The notes below the pieces were generated by a model that was not told the DNA's origin, did not search any database, and saw only the letters and a program-made list of their open reading frames with translations. A DNA stretch of 32,998 nt, from assembly GCA_002716065.1 (NCBI GenBank), contig PAZE01000007.1, positions 58,515-91,512 of the forward strand, read 5' to 3'. The stretch is from Crocinitomicaceae bacterium (GTDB taxonomy: Bacteria; Bacteroidota; Bacteroidia; Flavobacteriales_D; Parvicellaceae). The position numbers and the translations under genes are program-made. Of the stretch, positions 1 through 8,580 are shown piece after piece (the stretch's first letter is position 1; each line of letters begins with the position of its first letter).

Positions 1-506
1 GAAGGCTCCAACATTGCCATTTGAAAAATCTCATTTCTTTTTTTCTCACCACCAGAAAACCCTTCATTAACAGAACGATTTTTAAGCTTATTATCTAGTC
101 CCACCAATGCAGATTTTTCTTTAACCATAGCAAGAAATTCCTTTGCAGAAACAGGATCTAATCCATTGTTTTTATTTCTTTCATTCAAGGCAGTTCTTAA
201 AAAGTTAATGTTACTAACACCTGGAATTTCAACCGGATATTGAAAAGCAAGAAAAACGCCTTCCCAAGCTCTTTCTTCTGGGGAAAGATCAAGCAAATCC
301 TTATCAAAATAATTTACAGTACCAGCAGTTACCTCATATTCTTCTCTTCCAGCAAGAACAGATGAAAGTGTACTTTTCCCGGAACCATTTGGTCCCATTA
401 TGGCATGTACCTCACCTTTTTTAATTTCAAGATTTAATCCCTTAAGAATTTCCTTTCCTTCTATTTCACACTTTAAATCTTCTATTTTTAAAATAGTATC
501 ACTCAT
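1..506 (-). CDS. sufC: SufC, Fe-S assembly ATPase (partial, C-terminus outside window)
   Basis: This is the ABC-type ATPase of the SUF scaffold complex (SufBC2D), which drives Fe-S cluster assembly in the cytoplasm. The window holds only the first 168 codons or so of a family that is usually about 250 residues. I read it from the ATG at 506, ten bases after the sufB stop. Walker A is GPNGSGKST near residue 38, and the ABC signature SGGEKKRNEI near residue 150 is the SufC-specific form. Walker B and the H-loop lie outside the window. It is third in the minus-strand order sufA-like, sufB, sufC. sufD and sufS, if present, would be expected beyond position 1. Confidence 0.95.
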   Translation of the reverse strand, partial: MSDTILKIEDLKCEIEGKEILKGLNLEIKKGEVHAIMGPNGSGKSTLSSVLAGREEYEVTAGTVNYFDKDLLDLSPEERAWEGVFLAFQYPVEIPGVSNINFLRTALNERNKNNGLDPVSAKEFLAMVKEKSALVGLDNKLKNRSVNEGFSGGEKKRNEIFQMAMLEP

Positions 507-516
507 AATATATCGT

Positions 517-1962
517 TTATCCTACTGATCCTTCTAAACTAATTTCTAATAATTTCTGTGCCTCTACAGCAAACTCCATAGGTAGATTATTTAATACCTC
601 TTTTGCATATCCATTTACGATTAAGCTAATGGCTTTCTCCTCTGAAATACCCCTCTGAAGACAATAAAAAATCTGATCTTCTCCAATTTTTGATGTAGTT
701 GCTTCATGTTCAATTTGGGCAGTAGAATTTTCACATTCAATGTATGGAAAGGTATGCGCTCCAGATCGATCGGTCATTAATAAGGAATCGCACTGAGAAA
801 AATTTCTAGCATTTTCTGCACCTTTTCCAATTCTTACCAATCCTCTATAGCTGTTATGACTAAACCCCGCAGATATACCTTTAGAAATTATGGTTGACTT
901 TGTGTTTTTACCAATGTGAATCATCTTAGTTCCAGTATCTGCTTGTTGGTGGTTATTGGTTACGGCAACAGAATAAAATTCACCTACTGAATCGTCTCCT
1001 TTTAAAATACAAGAAGGATACTTCCAAGTAACAGCAGAACCAGTTTCTACTTGGGTCCAGGATATTTTAGCTTTTTGGTGACACAATCCTCTTTTGGTAA
1101 CGAAATTAAACACCCCACCTTTTCCATCTTTGTCTCCTGGGTACCAGTTTTGAACTGTAGAATACTTTATCTCTGCATCATCCATTGCAATAAGCTCGAC
1201 AACAGCCGCATGCAGTTGATTTTCATCTCTTTGAGGGGCTGTACACCCCTCTAAATAACTAACATAACTTCCACTATCGGCCACTAACAGTGTTCTTTCA
1301 AATTGACCTGTTCCAGATTCATTAATTCTAAAATATGTAGAAAGTTCCATTGGACACTTAACTCCCTTTGGGATATAGCAAAATGACCCATCAGAAAAAA
1401 CAGCAGAATTCAAAGCCGCGTAAAAATTATCTGTAGAAGGAACAACCGACCCCATATATTTTTTTACCAAATCGGGATGATTTTGAACTGCTTCTGAAAA
1501 TGAGCAAAAAATAATTCCCAATTCAGCTAATTTATCTTTAAAAGAAGTGGCTACTGAAACAGAATCCATAACAAAGTCTACAGCTACTCCAGTAAGTCTT
1601 TTCTGTTCTTCAATAGAAATACCCAACTTTTCCATAGTCTTTAACAACTCTGGATCAACCTCATCTAAACTTTGAAGCTCTTTTTTTTGTTTCGGAGCAG
1701 AGTAATAGGAAATATCCTGAAAATCTGGTTTCTCGTAGTTAATATGTGCCCAATCAGGTTCAGTCATTTTGGACCATACCTCAAATGCTTTTAACCTGTA
1801 TTCTAAAAGCCAGTCTGGCTCATTTTTCTTTTTAGAAATAAATCGAATGATTTCCTTGCTAAGCCCCTTTGGAGCTTTTTCAGATTCAATATCTGTGACA
1901 AAGCCAAATTCGTAATCTTTATTCTCTAGATCCTTCTTTAAATCTCCCTCTGTATAAGCCAT
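517..1962 (-). CDS. sufB: SufB, Fe-S cluster scaffold protein
   Basis: SufB is the scaffold subunit on which sulfur and iron are assembled, in complex with SufC and SufD. At 481 residues it matches full-length SufB. The C-terminal half carries the expected beta-helix sequence, with family motifs [32 protein letters not shown] and FPYIECENS, which include the conserved cysteines. The ending [22 protein letters not shown] is characteristic of SufB rather than SufD. It starts nine bases after the sufA-like stop and has no Shine-Dalgarno site, consistent with one operon transcribed from the promoter near 2330. Confidence 0.97.
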   Translation of the reverse strand: MAYTEGDLKKDLENKDYEFGFVTDIESEKAPKGLSKEIIRFISKKKNEPDWLLEYRLKAFEVWSKMTEPDWAHINYEKPDFQDISYYSAPKQKKELQSLDEVDPELLKTMEKLGISIEEQKRLTGVAVDFVMDSVSVATSFKDKLAELGIIFCSFSEAVQNHPDLVKKYMGSVVPSTDNFYAALNSAVFSDGSFCYIPKGVKCPMELSTYFRINESGTGQFERTLLVADSGSYVSYLEGCTAPQRDENQLHAAVVELIAMDDAEIKYSTVQNWYPGDKDGKGGVFNFVTKRGLCHQKAKISWTQVETGSAVTWKYPSCILKGDDSVGEFYSVAVTNNHQQADTGTKMIHIGKNTKSTIISKGISAGFSHNSYRGLVRIGKGAENARNFSQCDSLLMTDRSGAHTFPYIECENSTAQIEHEATTSKIGEDQIFYCLQRGISEEKAISLIVNGYAKEVLNNLPMEFAVEAQKLLEISLEGSVG

Positions 1963-1971
1963 AGTAAAAAA

Positions 1972-2295
1972 TTAAAGAGAAAAACTTTCGCCACAACCAC
2001 AAGTCCTATCTGCATTTGGGTTTACAAAAACAAACCCTTTACCATTTAAACCACCTGAATAATCAAGAGTGGTTCCCACTAAATACAAGTAACTTTTTTT
2101 ATCTACAACCACTTTAACACCATTGTCTTCAAATTCCTTATCACCATCAGAAATCGTGTTATCAAAAGACAGCTCATACATCAATCCTGAGCATCCTCCT
2201 CCCTTTACGCCAACTCTAATAAAATAATCAGCCTTACCATCTTCTTCCATAAGACTAAAAGCTCTTTTTTTCGCACTTTCAGTAACTTGAATCAT
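1972..2295 (-). CDS. sufA: A-type Fe-S carrier (HesB/IscA/SufA family)
   Basis: This 107-residue A-type carrier receives or delivers Fe-S clusters. All three cluster-binding cysteines are visible: C35 in the GGGCSGL motif and C99/C101 in CGCGES near the C-terminus. Length and spacing are typical of the family. It is the first gene of the sufA-B-C operon, which supports SufA over IscA, although sequence alone cannot separate the two. The ATG at 2295 is preceded by about 30 bases of leader after a TATATTTG element, with only a weak AGGA-like match and no real Shine-Dalgarno site. Confidence 0.93.
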   Translation of the reverse strand: MIQVTESAKKRAFSLMEEDGKADYFIRVGVKGGGCSGLMYELSFDNTISDGDKEFEDNGVKVVVDKKSYLYLVGTTLDYSGGLNGKGFVFVNPNADRTCGCGESFSL

Positions 2296-2328
2296 AAGTC
2301 CTATTATTTAGAATTAATTTAAACTGTG

Positions 2329-2336
2329 CAAATATA
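2329..2336 (-). promoter_or_regulatory. -7 promoter element of the suf operon
   Basis: TATATTTG on the minus strand exactly matches the Bacteroidetes -7 consensus TAnnTTTG. It lies 33 bases before the sufA-like start codon. I see no clear TTTG -33 box at the usual distance. It faces the thiL promoter about 65 bases away. Confidence 0.6.
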
Positions 2337-2398
2337 CCCATTATTTACATTTAAAAAATGTTTGTTACCCATAAAATAATAGAAGATAACCCTTTTGT

Positions 2399-2406
2399 TA
2401 TATTTG
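2399..2406 (+). promoter_or_regulatory. -7 promoter element of thiL, implying a leaderless mRNA
   Basis: TATATTTG matches TAnnTTTG exactly and ends only four bases before the thiL ATG at 2411. Transcription would be expected to begin at or within a few bases of that ATG. No -33 TTTG box is seen at 17-22 bases upstream. Confidence 0.55.
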
Positions 2407-2410
2407 CAAA

Positions 2411-3442
2411 ATGGATAAAAATTTAAATGCTATTAGCACAATTGGTGAATTTGGACTTATTGATAAATTAACTAAAGACATTACCATAAATCACAAAAGC
2501 ACTTCAAAAGGCATAGGTGATGATGCAGCAGTAATCAATAAAGGAAAACTAGAAACTGTCTTATCAACTGATATGTTAATTGAAGGTGTGCATTTTGACA
2601 TGGTATTTACTCCTTTAAAACATTTAGGCTACAAAGCTGTTGCTGTTAACGTTAGTGATATATGCGCTATGAATGCAACACCCACTCAACTTCTAGTATC
2701 CATAGGAATGTCTAGTAAATATTCCCTAGAAGCTATTGAAGAAATTTATGACGGCATAAAGCATGCTGCAAAAATATATAAGCTCGATATAATTGGAGGA
2801 GATATCACCACTAATCCAGCTGGATTAGCCATTTCCATTACGGCAATTGGTGAAGCTGAAAAAAAAGATATAGTTTATAGGTCTGGAGCTAAAGAAAATG
2901 ACTTAATTGTTGTCTCAGGTGATCTAGGTGGTGCCTACATGGGTTTAAATATCTTAAAAAGAGAAAAAGAAGTTTGGAACTCTAATCCTACCATTCAGCC
3001 AGATCTAAGCGGCAATGATTATATACTAGAAAGACAACTTAAACCAGAAGCAAGAATTGATGTGATTAAGTTGCTTAATGAGCTAAAAATAAAACCCACT
3101 AGTATGATTGATATTTCAGATGGTTTAGCCTCTGAACTTATTCATTTGTGCAAACAATCAAAAAAAGGGTGTCAACTATTTGAAGATAAGATACCCATAG
3201 ACCCAACTACACACAAAACAGCATTGGAATTTAATATAAATCCAACTACTTGTGCATTAAATGGCGGGGAAGATTATGAGCTACTTTTTACAGTTGATTT
3301 AAAAGACTATGATAAAATAAAAACCAATCCTAATTTATCAGTTATTGGACACATTAACAATGCTGAAAGCGGAACTAACTTAATTACAAATGGCGGGAAT
3401 TCAACTCCATTAACCGCACAGGGTTGGGATCATTTTAGCTAA
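2411..3442 (+). CDS. thiL: Thiamine-monophosphate kinase
   Basis: ThiL phosphorylates thiamine monophosphate to the active cofactor thiamine diphosphate with ATP. The 343-residue protein has the AIR-synthase-like fold motifs in order: KGIGDDAAVI near residue 34, STDMLIEGVHFD near 54 with metal-binding aspartates, GGDITTNPAG near 119, MIDISDGLASEL near 234, and NGGEDYELLFTV near 285. The ATG at 2411 is the only sensible start, because it sits directly after a consensus -7 element. It stands alone on the plus strand, diverging from sufA. It converges on RNase G so tightly that the two stop codons abut, leaving no room for a separate terminator. Confidence 0.96.
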   Translation: MDKNLNAISTIGEFGLIDKLTKDITINHKSTSKGIGDDAAVINKGKLETVLSTDMLIEGVHFDMVFTPLKHLGYKAVAVNVSDICAMNATPTQLLVSIGMSSKYSLEAIEEIYDGIKHAAKIYKLDIIGGDITTNPAGLAISITAIGEAEKKDIVYRSGAKENDLIVVSGDLGGAYMGLNILKREKEVWNSNPTIQPDLSGNDYILERQLKPEARIDVIKLLNELKIKPTSMIDISDGLASELIHLCKQSKKGCQLFEDKIPIDPTTHKTALEFNINPTTCALNGGEDYELLFTVDLKDYDKIKTNPNLSVIGHINNAESGTNLITNGGNSTPLTAQGWDHFS

Positions 3443-4993
3443 TTAAACCTTATAAGGTTTATTTTTTTCATCAACAAAATTATAGTCAACAATGGCAAGT
3501 TTGGTTATTCCCCTTACCTGAATCCACTTCTTATATTTCAAGAACCAACTGCGCTGTATGCTTTTTACTCCTTTTTTCAAAAAAGCTTCGATAAATGGAT
3601 GAACATTAAGAATGATGGTTTTACTTTTCATTTCTTCAACAAGAAATTTTAACGAATTTTCTATTTCATCGATAATTAAAATAGACGCCTGAACCTCTCC
3701 ATTACCATTACAAGTAGGGCAAACTTCAGCAGTTTTAATTTCTGTTTCTGGACGAACTCTCTGTCTTGTTAACTCAATAACTCCAAATTTACTTGGAGGT
3801 ATAATGTTATATTTTGCTCTATCTCCCTTCATAAATTTTCTGAAACTATCGGTTAGTTTCTTATTGTTTTCACGGGCATACATATCAATAAAATCAACAA
3901 CAATTATTCCACCCATATCTCTTAAACGAAGAATTCTAGCAATTTCTTCTGCTGCTTCAATATTGGTTTGGAGTGCGTTTTCTTCTTGATTTTGAGCAGT
4001 AGCTTTTCTATTCCCACTGTTCACATCAATAACATGCATTGCTTCAGTATGCTCTACAATAAGGTATCCTCCAGACGGCAGATTGACCTTTCTTCCAAAT
4101 GAAGCTTTAATCTGTTTGTTGATTCCAGTATCTTCAAAAATTCCAACTTTACCCTTGTAAAGCTTCACAATATTCTCCATTTCTGGAGCAATCGTCTTAA
4201 CATAGTCTCTAATCTGATTGTAAAGAGAAGGATCATCAACTGTGATATTGGTAAAGTCTTTATTTAAAATATCTCTTAAAACAGTCATGGCCCTATTCAT
4301 CTCACCAAAAACTCTTTTGTGAGGCTTAGCTGTTTTCAATTCTGAATATAACTTTGCCCATTTTTTCTCAAGATCTTTTAAATCCTGATCTAACTCAGCA
4401 ACTTTCTGATTTTGAGCTTCAGTACGAATTATTACACCAAAATGCTTTGGTTTTATACTGGTGATTAGCCTTCTAAGACGATCCCGCTCACTTTGCTCTT
4501 TTATTTTTTGAGAAACAGATATTTTATCAGAAAAAGGAACCAAAACCAAAAATCTTCCTGCTAAAGTAACTTCAGCACTTATCCTAGGCCCTTTTGCAGA
4601 AATAGGTTCCTTAATAACTTGTACAGCCATTAGTTGTTTGGATGAAAGATGGTCTTTCATCTTACCATCTTTGTCAATCTGAGCTTCAATTTTATTGTAT
4701 CCTAATTTTGAAGTAGATTGTTTTCCGACTAGCGTATTCTGAACGTATTTGTTCATTGATTTAAATCTTGGACCTAAATCATGATAGTGTAAAAATGCAT
4801 CCTTTTCGTATCCTACATCAACAAATGCAGCATTTAAACTGGGTACAATTTTACGAATCTTACCTAAATAAACATCACCTACATTAAAACTGCTATCATC
4901 ATTTTCCTGATGAATCTCTATTAATTTTTTTTCTTTTAATAGTGCTAAAACAACTTGTGCAGGCGATGAATTTACTACTAATTCATATTGCAC
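3443..4993 (-). CDS. rng: Ribonuclease G/E family endoribonuclease
   Basis: RNase E/G enzymes cut single-stranded RNA at 5'-monophosphate-sensed sites; RNase G matures the 5' end of 16S rRNA in E. coli. The protein is 516 residues, close to RNase G and lacking the long RNase E C-terminal scaffold. An S1 RNA-binding domain spans about residues 37-130. The catalytic aspartates are D323 (IDVNSGNR) and D367 (VVDFIDM). The zinc-link CPTC is at C425/C428. The start is GTG at 4993, fixed by a perfect AGGAGG seven bases upstream, which is very unusual in this phylum. It follows the HU-like and mS38-like genes on the same strand. Confidence 0.95.
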   Translation of the reverse strand: MQYELVVNSSPAQVVLALLKEKKLIEIHQENDDSSFNVGDVYLGKIRKIVPSLNAAFVDVGYEKDAFLHYHDLGPRFKSMNKYVQNTLVGKQSTSKLGYNKIEAQIDKDGKMKDHLSSKQLMAVQVIKEPISAKGPRISAEVTLAGRFLVLVPFSDKISVSQKIKEQSERDRLRRLITSIKPKHFGVIIRTEAQNQKVAELDQDLKDLEKKWAKLYSELKTAKPHKRVFGEMNRAMTVLRDILNKDFTNITVDDPSLYNQIRDYVKTIAPEMENIVKLYKGKVGIFEDTGINKQIKASFGRKVNLPSGGYLIVEHTEAMHVIDVNSGNRKATAQNQEENALQTNIEAAEEIARILRLRDMGGIIVVDFIDMYARENNKKLTDSFRKFMKGDRAKYNIIPPSKFGVIELTRQRVRPETEIKTAEVCPTCNGNGEVQASILIIDEIENSLKFLVEEMKSKTIILNVHPFIEAFLKKGVKSIQRSWFLKYKKWIQVRGITKLAIVDYNFVDEKNKPYKV

Positions 4994-5000
4994 TTAAAAT

Positions 5001-5006
5001 CCTCCT
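5001..5006 (-). promoter_or_regulatory. Strong Shine-Dalgarno site of RNase G
   Basis: The minus strand reads AGGAGG at 5006-5001, seven bases before the GTG start codon at 4993. That is a complete core complement to the 16S rRNA 3' end at near-ideal spacing. I inspected the other start regions in the window and found no comparable site. It also decides the GTG start. Confidence 0.85.
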
Positions 5007-5080
5007 ATAGATTACATGCAAAGCGATTAAACTCAGAGAAACAGCTGAATTTAAATTTCAAAACTTGTAATAAGAAAAAC

Positions 5081-5173
5081 CTATTTTTTCTTTTTATGAC
5101 GATTTTTTCGAAGTCTTTTTTTTCTCTTATGAGTAGACATCTTATGTCTTTTTCTTTTTTTACCGCTTGGCAT
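5081..5173 (-). CDS. Tiny basic AURKAIP1/COX24 (mS38/bS22-like) domain protein
   Basis: This 30-residue protein reads MPSGKKRKRHKM, then STHKRKKRLRKNRHKKKK, and is almost entirely lysine, arginine and histidine. From memory it closely matches a tiny, highly conserved Bacteroidetes protein assigned to the AURKAIP1/COX24 domain, whose mitochondrial relative mS38 and mycobacterial bS22 are ribosomal proteins. A ribosomal role is therefore likely but is inference here. It starts at ATG 5173, 25 bases after the HU-like stop, and ends at TAG 5081, 87 bases before the RNase G start. It is easily missed because of its length. Confidence 0.85.
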   Translation of the reverse strand: MPSGKKRKRHKMSTHKRKKRLRKNRHKKKK

Positions 5174-5198
5174 AATTTAATTATTTAATTTTTTTATT

Positions 5199-5489
5199 CT
5201 AGTTAACCTTTACCTTTTTCTTCACACCATCAACAAAAGTTTTAGACGGCTTAAATGAAGGTATATTGTGGGCAGGTATAATTAGGGTAGTGTTTTTTGA
5301 AATATTACGTCCCGTTTTCTCAGCTCTTTCTTTTACAACAAAGCTTCCAAATCCTCTCAAATAAACATTTTCACCTTTTTCAAGTGAATCTTTGATAGAA
5401 TCCATAAAAGCTTCAACGGCAGCTTGAACTGCAATTCTTTCAACACCTGTTTTATCAGAAATATCTGACACTAAATCTGCTTTTGTCAT
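5199..5489 (-). CDS. HU/IHF-family DNA-binding protein
   Basis: A 96-residue nucleoid protein that bends DNA as a dimer. It has the N-terminal helices (TKADLVSDISDKTGV), the GFGSFVVKER core strand motif near residues 46-55, and a beta-arm ending IPSFKPSKTF before the C-terminal helix. The arm reads AEKTGRNISKNTTLIIPAHN instead of the more usual RNPQTG-centred form; I recall this variant from other Flavobacteria but cannot check it here. HU and IHF subunits cannot be separated by sequence alone. It begins at ATG 5489 with no Shine-Dalgarno site and leads the minus-strand set that continues to RNase G. Confidence 0.93.
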   Translation of the reverse strand: MTKADLVSDISDKTGVERIAVQAAVEAFMDSIKDSLEKGENVYLRGFGSFVVKERAEKTGRNISKNTTLIIPAHNIPSFKPSKTFVDGVKKKVKVN

Positions 5490-5563
5490 AGTTGTTATTG
5501 TGTTTTAATTCAATTAATTACAACACAAAAATTCTTTTTGTATTGTATCTTTAAAACGGGTAG

Positions 5564-5571
5564 CAAATATA
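5564..5571 (-). promoter_or_regulatory. -7 promoter element of the HU-like gene
   Basis: TATATTTG on the minus strand matches TAnnTTTG and lies 74 bases before the HU-like start. It would give a leader of roughly 65-70 bases. No convincing -33 box is visible. Confidence 0.5.
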
Positions 5572-5638
5572 ATTTTATTTATTAAAGTCTGAAAAAACAT
5601 ATTAATATTTTTATGTTTTTTTGTAACAAAAATCACAA

Positions 5639-6676
5639 TTGAACTTTGTTGAAGAAATAACTTCTTGGTACAAATCCAATAAAAGGGATTTACCTTGGCG
5701 AAAAACAAAAGATCCATATCTTATTTGGATGAGTGAAATTATTTTGCAACAAACGAGAGTAAACCAAGGACTTTCATACTATGAAAAGTTTTCAAATAAA
5801 TACCCAACTGTAAAAGACCTTGCCAATGAAAATGAAGATGCAATATTAAAATTATGGCAAGGATTGGGATACTATTCAAGAGCCAGAAATATGCATTTCA
5901 CGGCCAAATATATTGTACGTAATTACAAAGGAAACTTTCCCTCTTCATATGCTGAAATTGTTAAACTAAAAGGAGTTGGAGAATATACTGCAGCTGCGAT
6001 TGCTTCTTTTAGTTTCAATGAAAAAAAAGCAGTCCTTGATGGAAATGTTTTTAGACTTCTAAGTAGATATTTTGGAATCCATTCTCCAATTGACACAGGG
6101 CCTGGGAAAAAAGAGTTCTCTAGTTTGGCTAATGAATTAATTTCTGAAAAAGAACCTGGAACATACAATCAAGCAATTATGGAATATGGAGCTCTAGTTT
6201 GCAAACCCAAAATCCCCGTTTGCGATAGCTGCAAACTTTCCATAAGCTGTGAAGCCTACAACACAAAAGAAATTCAACTCTTACCAATAAAAATCAAAAA
6301 AATCAAAAAAAAAGAAAGACATTTTAACTTCTTAGTAATTACTGACGGGAAACAGCTATTTCTAGAGCAAAGAACAGAAAAAGACATATGGAGCAAGCTA
6401 TATCAATTCCCATTAATTGAGACAAAAAAGGAAATTTTTTCTTTAGACCAAAAAAATCCTATCCTAAATGCTGGATATCAACTTTTCAATATACACATAC
6501 AAAAACACTTGTTATCTCACCAAACTATTCATGCAAAATTTTGGTTGTTAAAAACAACCAAAAAACTTGCAAAGAAAAACAATTATAAAATTGTTCCATA
6601 CACAAAAATCAATGACTATGCAGTTCCCAAGCTTGTTGAAAATTATCTTATTGAGTTCTTTCAATTAATAAATTGA
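5639..6676 (+). CDS. mutY: Adenine DNA glycosylase MutY
   Basis: MutY removes adenine mispaired with 8-oxoguanine. The 345-residue protein shows catalytic E33 (SEIILQQT), the helix-hairpin-helix near residues 108-122 (LKGVGEYTAAA), catalytic D134 (LDGNV), and the [4Fe-4S] ligands C188, C195, C198 and C204 with spacing C-x6-C-x2-C-x5-C. The C-terminal part from about residue 230 is the MutT-like 8-oxoG-recognition domain and is more diverged. The start is TTG at 5639: an in-frame stop at 5624-5626 and no in-frame ATG or GTG before it leave no other choice. It diverges from the HU-like gene and is followed by ssb. Confidence 0.95.
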   Translation: MNFVEEITSWYKSNKRDLPWRKTKDPYLIWMSEIILQQTRVNQGLSYYEKFSNKYPTVKDLANENEDAILKLWQGLGYYSRARNMHFTAKYIVRNYKGNFPSSYAEIVKLKGVGEYTAAAIASFSFNEKKAVLDGNVFRLLSRYFGIHSPIDTGPGKKEFSSLANELISEKEPGTYNQAIMEYGALVCKPKIPVCDSCKLSISCEAYNTKEIQLLPIKIKKIKKKERHFNFLVITDGKQLFLEQRTEKDIWSKLYQFPLIETKKEIFSLDQKNPILNAGYQLFNIHIQKHLLSHQTIHAKFWLLKTTKKLAKKNNYKIVPYTKINDYAVPKLVENYLIEFFQLIN

Positions 6677-6681
6677 ACACT

Positions 6682-6689
6682 TACATTTG
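6682..6689 (+). promoter_or_regulatory. -7 promoter element of ssb
   Basis: TACATTTG matches TAnnTTTG and lies 26 bases before the ssb ATG, just after the mutY stop. This suggests ssb (and probably gldE-gldD) can be transcribed separately from mutY. No -33 box at standard spacing is evident. Confidence 0.5.
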
Positions 6690-6715
6690 GTATAAATAAT
6701 TAATCCTTAACAAAG

Positions 6716-7192
6716 ATGGCAAGCAGTGTAAACAAAGTAATTTTAATTGGTAATTTAGGGAAAGATCCTGAAGTGAGACATCTTGAGAGTGGTGTAGGGG
6801 TAGCCAATTTTTCACTTGCTACCAGCGAAACCTACAAAGACAGAAAAACTGGTGAGCGAGTATCTCAAACTGAATGGCACAATGTTGTTCTTTGGAGAGG
6901 ACTTGCCGATGTAGCTGAGAAATACCTAAAAAAAGGAGATAAAATTTATATTGAAGGTAAACTTAGAACTAGATCTTGGCAAGATCAGCAAGGAAACAAT
7001 AGATACTCTACAGAAATAATTGCTGACAACATGACCATGCTTGGTAAAGCAACTGATCGAAACACTGTTGATTCTGAATCGTCAAATACGCCCCAACCAA
7101 AAGAAAATACTTCTAACAGTGAAAACAAAACTGAAAAATTAAGTGAGGAATTTTCTTCACCTGAAGATGAAAATGATGACCTTCCTTTTTAA
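6716..7192 (+). CDS. ssb: Single-stranded DNA-binding protein
   Basis: SSB coats single-stranded DNA in replication, repair and recombination. The 158-residue protein has the OB-fold over about residues 1-108, with motifs [27 protein letters not shown] and [17 protein letters not shown] low-complexity polar and acidic linker follows, ending in the acidic tip DDLPF, which recruits partner proteins such as RecJ or primase in other bacteria. It stands between mutY and gldE, an arrangement I recall from other Flavobacteria. Confidence 0.97.
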   Translation: MASSVNKVILIGNLGKDPEVRHLESGVGVANFSLATSETYKDRKTGERVSQTEWHNVVLWRGLADVAEKYLKKGDKIYIEGKLRTRSWQDQQGNNRYSTEIIADNMTMLGKATDRNTVDSESSNTPQPKENTSNSENKTEKLSEEFSSPEDENDDLPF

Positions 7193-7233
7193 TATTTCTT
7201 CTTTCAATTCTATGTTAAACCAATTTAATTGAT

Positions 7234-8580
7234 TTGGATAAGATTTTATTTCTTTTTGAATACAACTTTCTAAGCATTTTTAAGCCACTTACATTAGATT
7301 TAGGATTTAACCTAATTTTAATAGGTATTCTGGTTTTTTTATCTGCAATGATCTCAGGATCTGAGGTTGCTTTTTTTTCTCTATCAGTAGCCAACAAAAA
7401 AGACCTCTCTGAATCTAACAATATCAATAGTCTTCGAATAATTCAACTTTTAGAGAATCCGAAAAAACTCTTAGCTACAATCCTTATTGCTAATAATTTT
7501 ATTAATGTAGCCATTGTTATGCTCTCCACAGTTATTGTTGAAAAATCCTTTGACAATAATGAACTCAGTGGATATGCTCAGTTTTTTATTCAAGTTATTG
7601 CAGTAACTTTCATCATTCTATTGTTTGGAGAAGTTATCCCAAAGATTTACGCCAATAAGTTTAATTTGAAATTTTCTCGGATAATGGCCCTTCCGTTAAG
7701 TTTTATTTCAATTATCTTCAAACCCATTAGCTCAGTTTTAGTTTCCAGCACAAGTATTATTGATAAAAGATATAAGAAGAAAACAAATTCAATAAGTGTT
7801 GATGAACTTGAACACGCTTTAGACCTCACAAAAGACAGTGTAGAGGATGAAGACGAAAAAAAGTTATTAGAAGGAATTGTGAAATTTGGAAACACTGATG
7901 CTAAACAAATAATGACTCCAAGAACTGATGTTAACACACTAGATTTTGAAAGCAAATTTGACGATATTTTAAAAACAATTTTTGAAACTAGATTTTCAAG
8001 ACTTCCTGTATTTCAGGAAACATTAGATAACATTAAAGGCATATTATATGTTAAAGACTTACTCCCACATATAGAAAGTGGCAATGATTTTCAATGGAAA
8101 GATCTTATTAGAAATCCTAAATTCATTCCTGAAAATAAAAAGCTTGACGATTTATTAAAAGAATTTCAAGAAGAAAAAAAACATATTGCCATCATTGTAG
8201 ATGAATATGGAGGCACTTCTGGAATAGTAACTCTAGAAGATGTTCTTGAAGAGATAGTTGGCGACATAACAGATGAATTTGACCAAGAAGATTTGGCTTA
8301 TTCAAAATTAGATGAAAACAATTTTGTTTTTGAAGGCAAAACTAGCCTAATGGACATGTATAGAATCATGGACATTTCAGGTGATATTTTTGAGGAAGCC
8401 AAAGGAGAATCTGATACCATAGCAGGATTCTGCATTGAGCAAGCAGGTAAAATTTTATTGAAAAATGAAAAAATACAATTTCATAACCTATTGTTTACCG
8501 TTGAAGCTGCTGATAAAAGAAAAATTAAGCAAGTAAAAGTTTCATATATCAAAAATCAAGATGACAATCAAAAAAAATAA
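7234..8580 (+). CDS. gldE: GldE, gliding-motility-associated CBS-domain membrane protein
   Basis: GldE belongs to the CNNM/HlyC/CorC membrane family and is linked to gliding and type IX secretion in Flavobacteria. The 448-residue protein has about four hydrophobic segments (near residues 25-47, 76-100, 110-137 and 143-168) in the DUF21 region, including the GSEVAFFSLS motif. Tandem CBS domains follow at about 205-335, with IMTPRTDV and IIVDEYGGTSGIVTLEDVLEEIVGDI read as separate motifs, and a CorC-type C-terminal domain comes last. The start is TTG at 7234, the first usable codon after an in-frame stop at 7216. The gene overlaps gldD by 20 bases, and this pairing supports GldE over a generic CorC protein. 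Confidence 0.9.
   Translation: MDKILFLFEYNFLSIFKPLTLDLGFNLILIGILVFLSAMISGSEVAFFSLSVANKKDLSESNNINSLRIIQLLENPKKLLATILIANNFINVAIVMLSTVIVEKSFDNNELSGYAQFFIQVIAVTFIILLFGEVIPKIYANKFNLKFSRIMALPLSFISIIFKPISSVLVSSTSIIDKRYKKKTNSISVDELEHALDLTKDSVEDEDEKKLLEGIVKFGNTDAKQIMTPRTDVNTLDFESKFDDILKTIFETRFSRLPVFQETLDNIKGILYVKDLLPHIESGNDFQWKDLIRNPKFIPENKKLDDLLKEFQEEKKHIAIIVDEYGGTSGIVTLEDVLEEIVGDITDEFDQEDLAYSKLDENNFVFEGKTSLMDMYRIMDISGDIFEEAKGESDTIAGFCIEQAGKILLKNEKIQFHNLLFTVEAADKRKIKQVKVSYIKNQDDNQKK

Noticed and set aside
1051-1254. 67-codon plus-strand frame
   Set aside because: It is antisense to sufB, a strongly conserved gene.
7647-7955. 102-codon minus-strand reading frame
   Set aside because: It is antisense within gldE and made of Ser/Leu/Phe-rich sequence typical of shadow frames.
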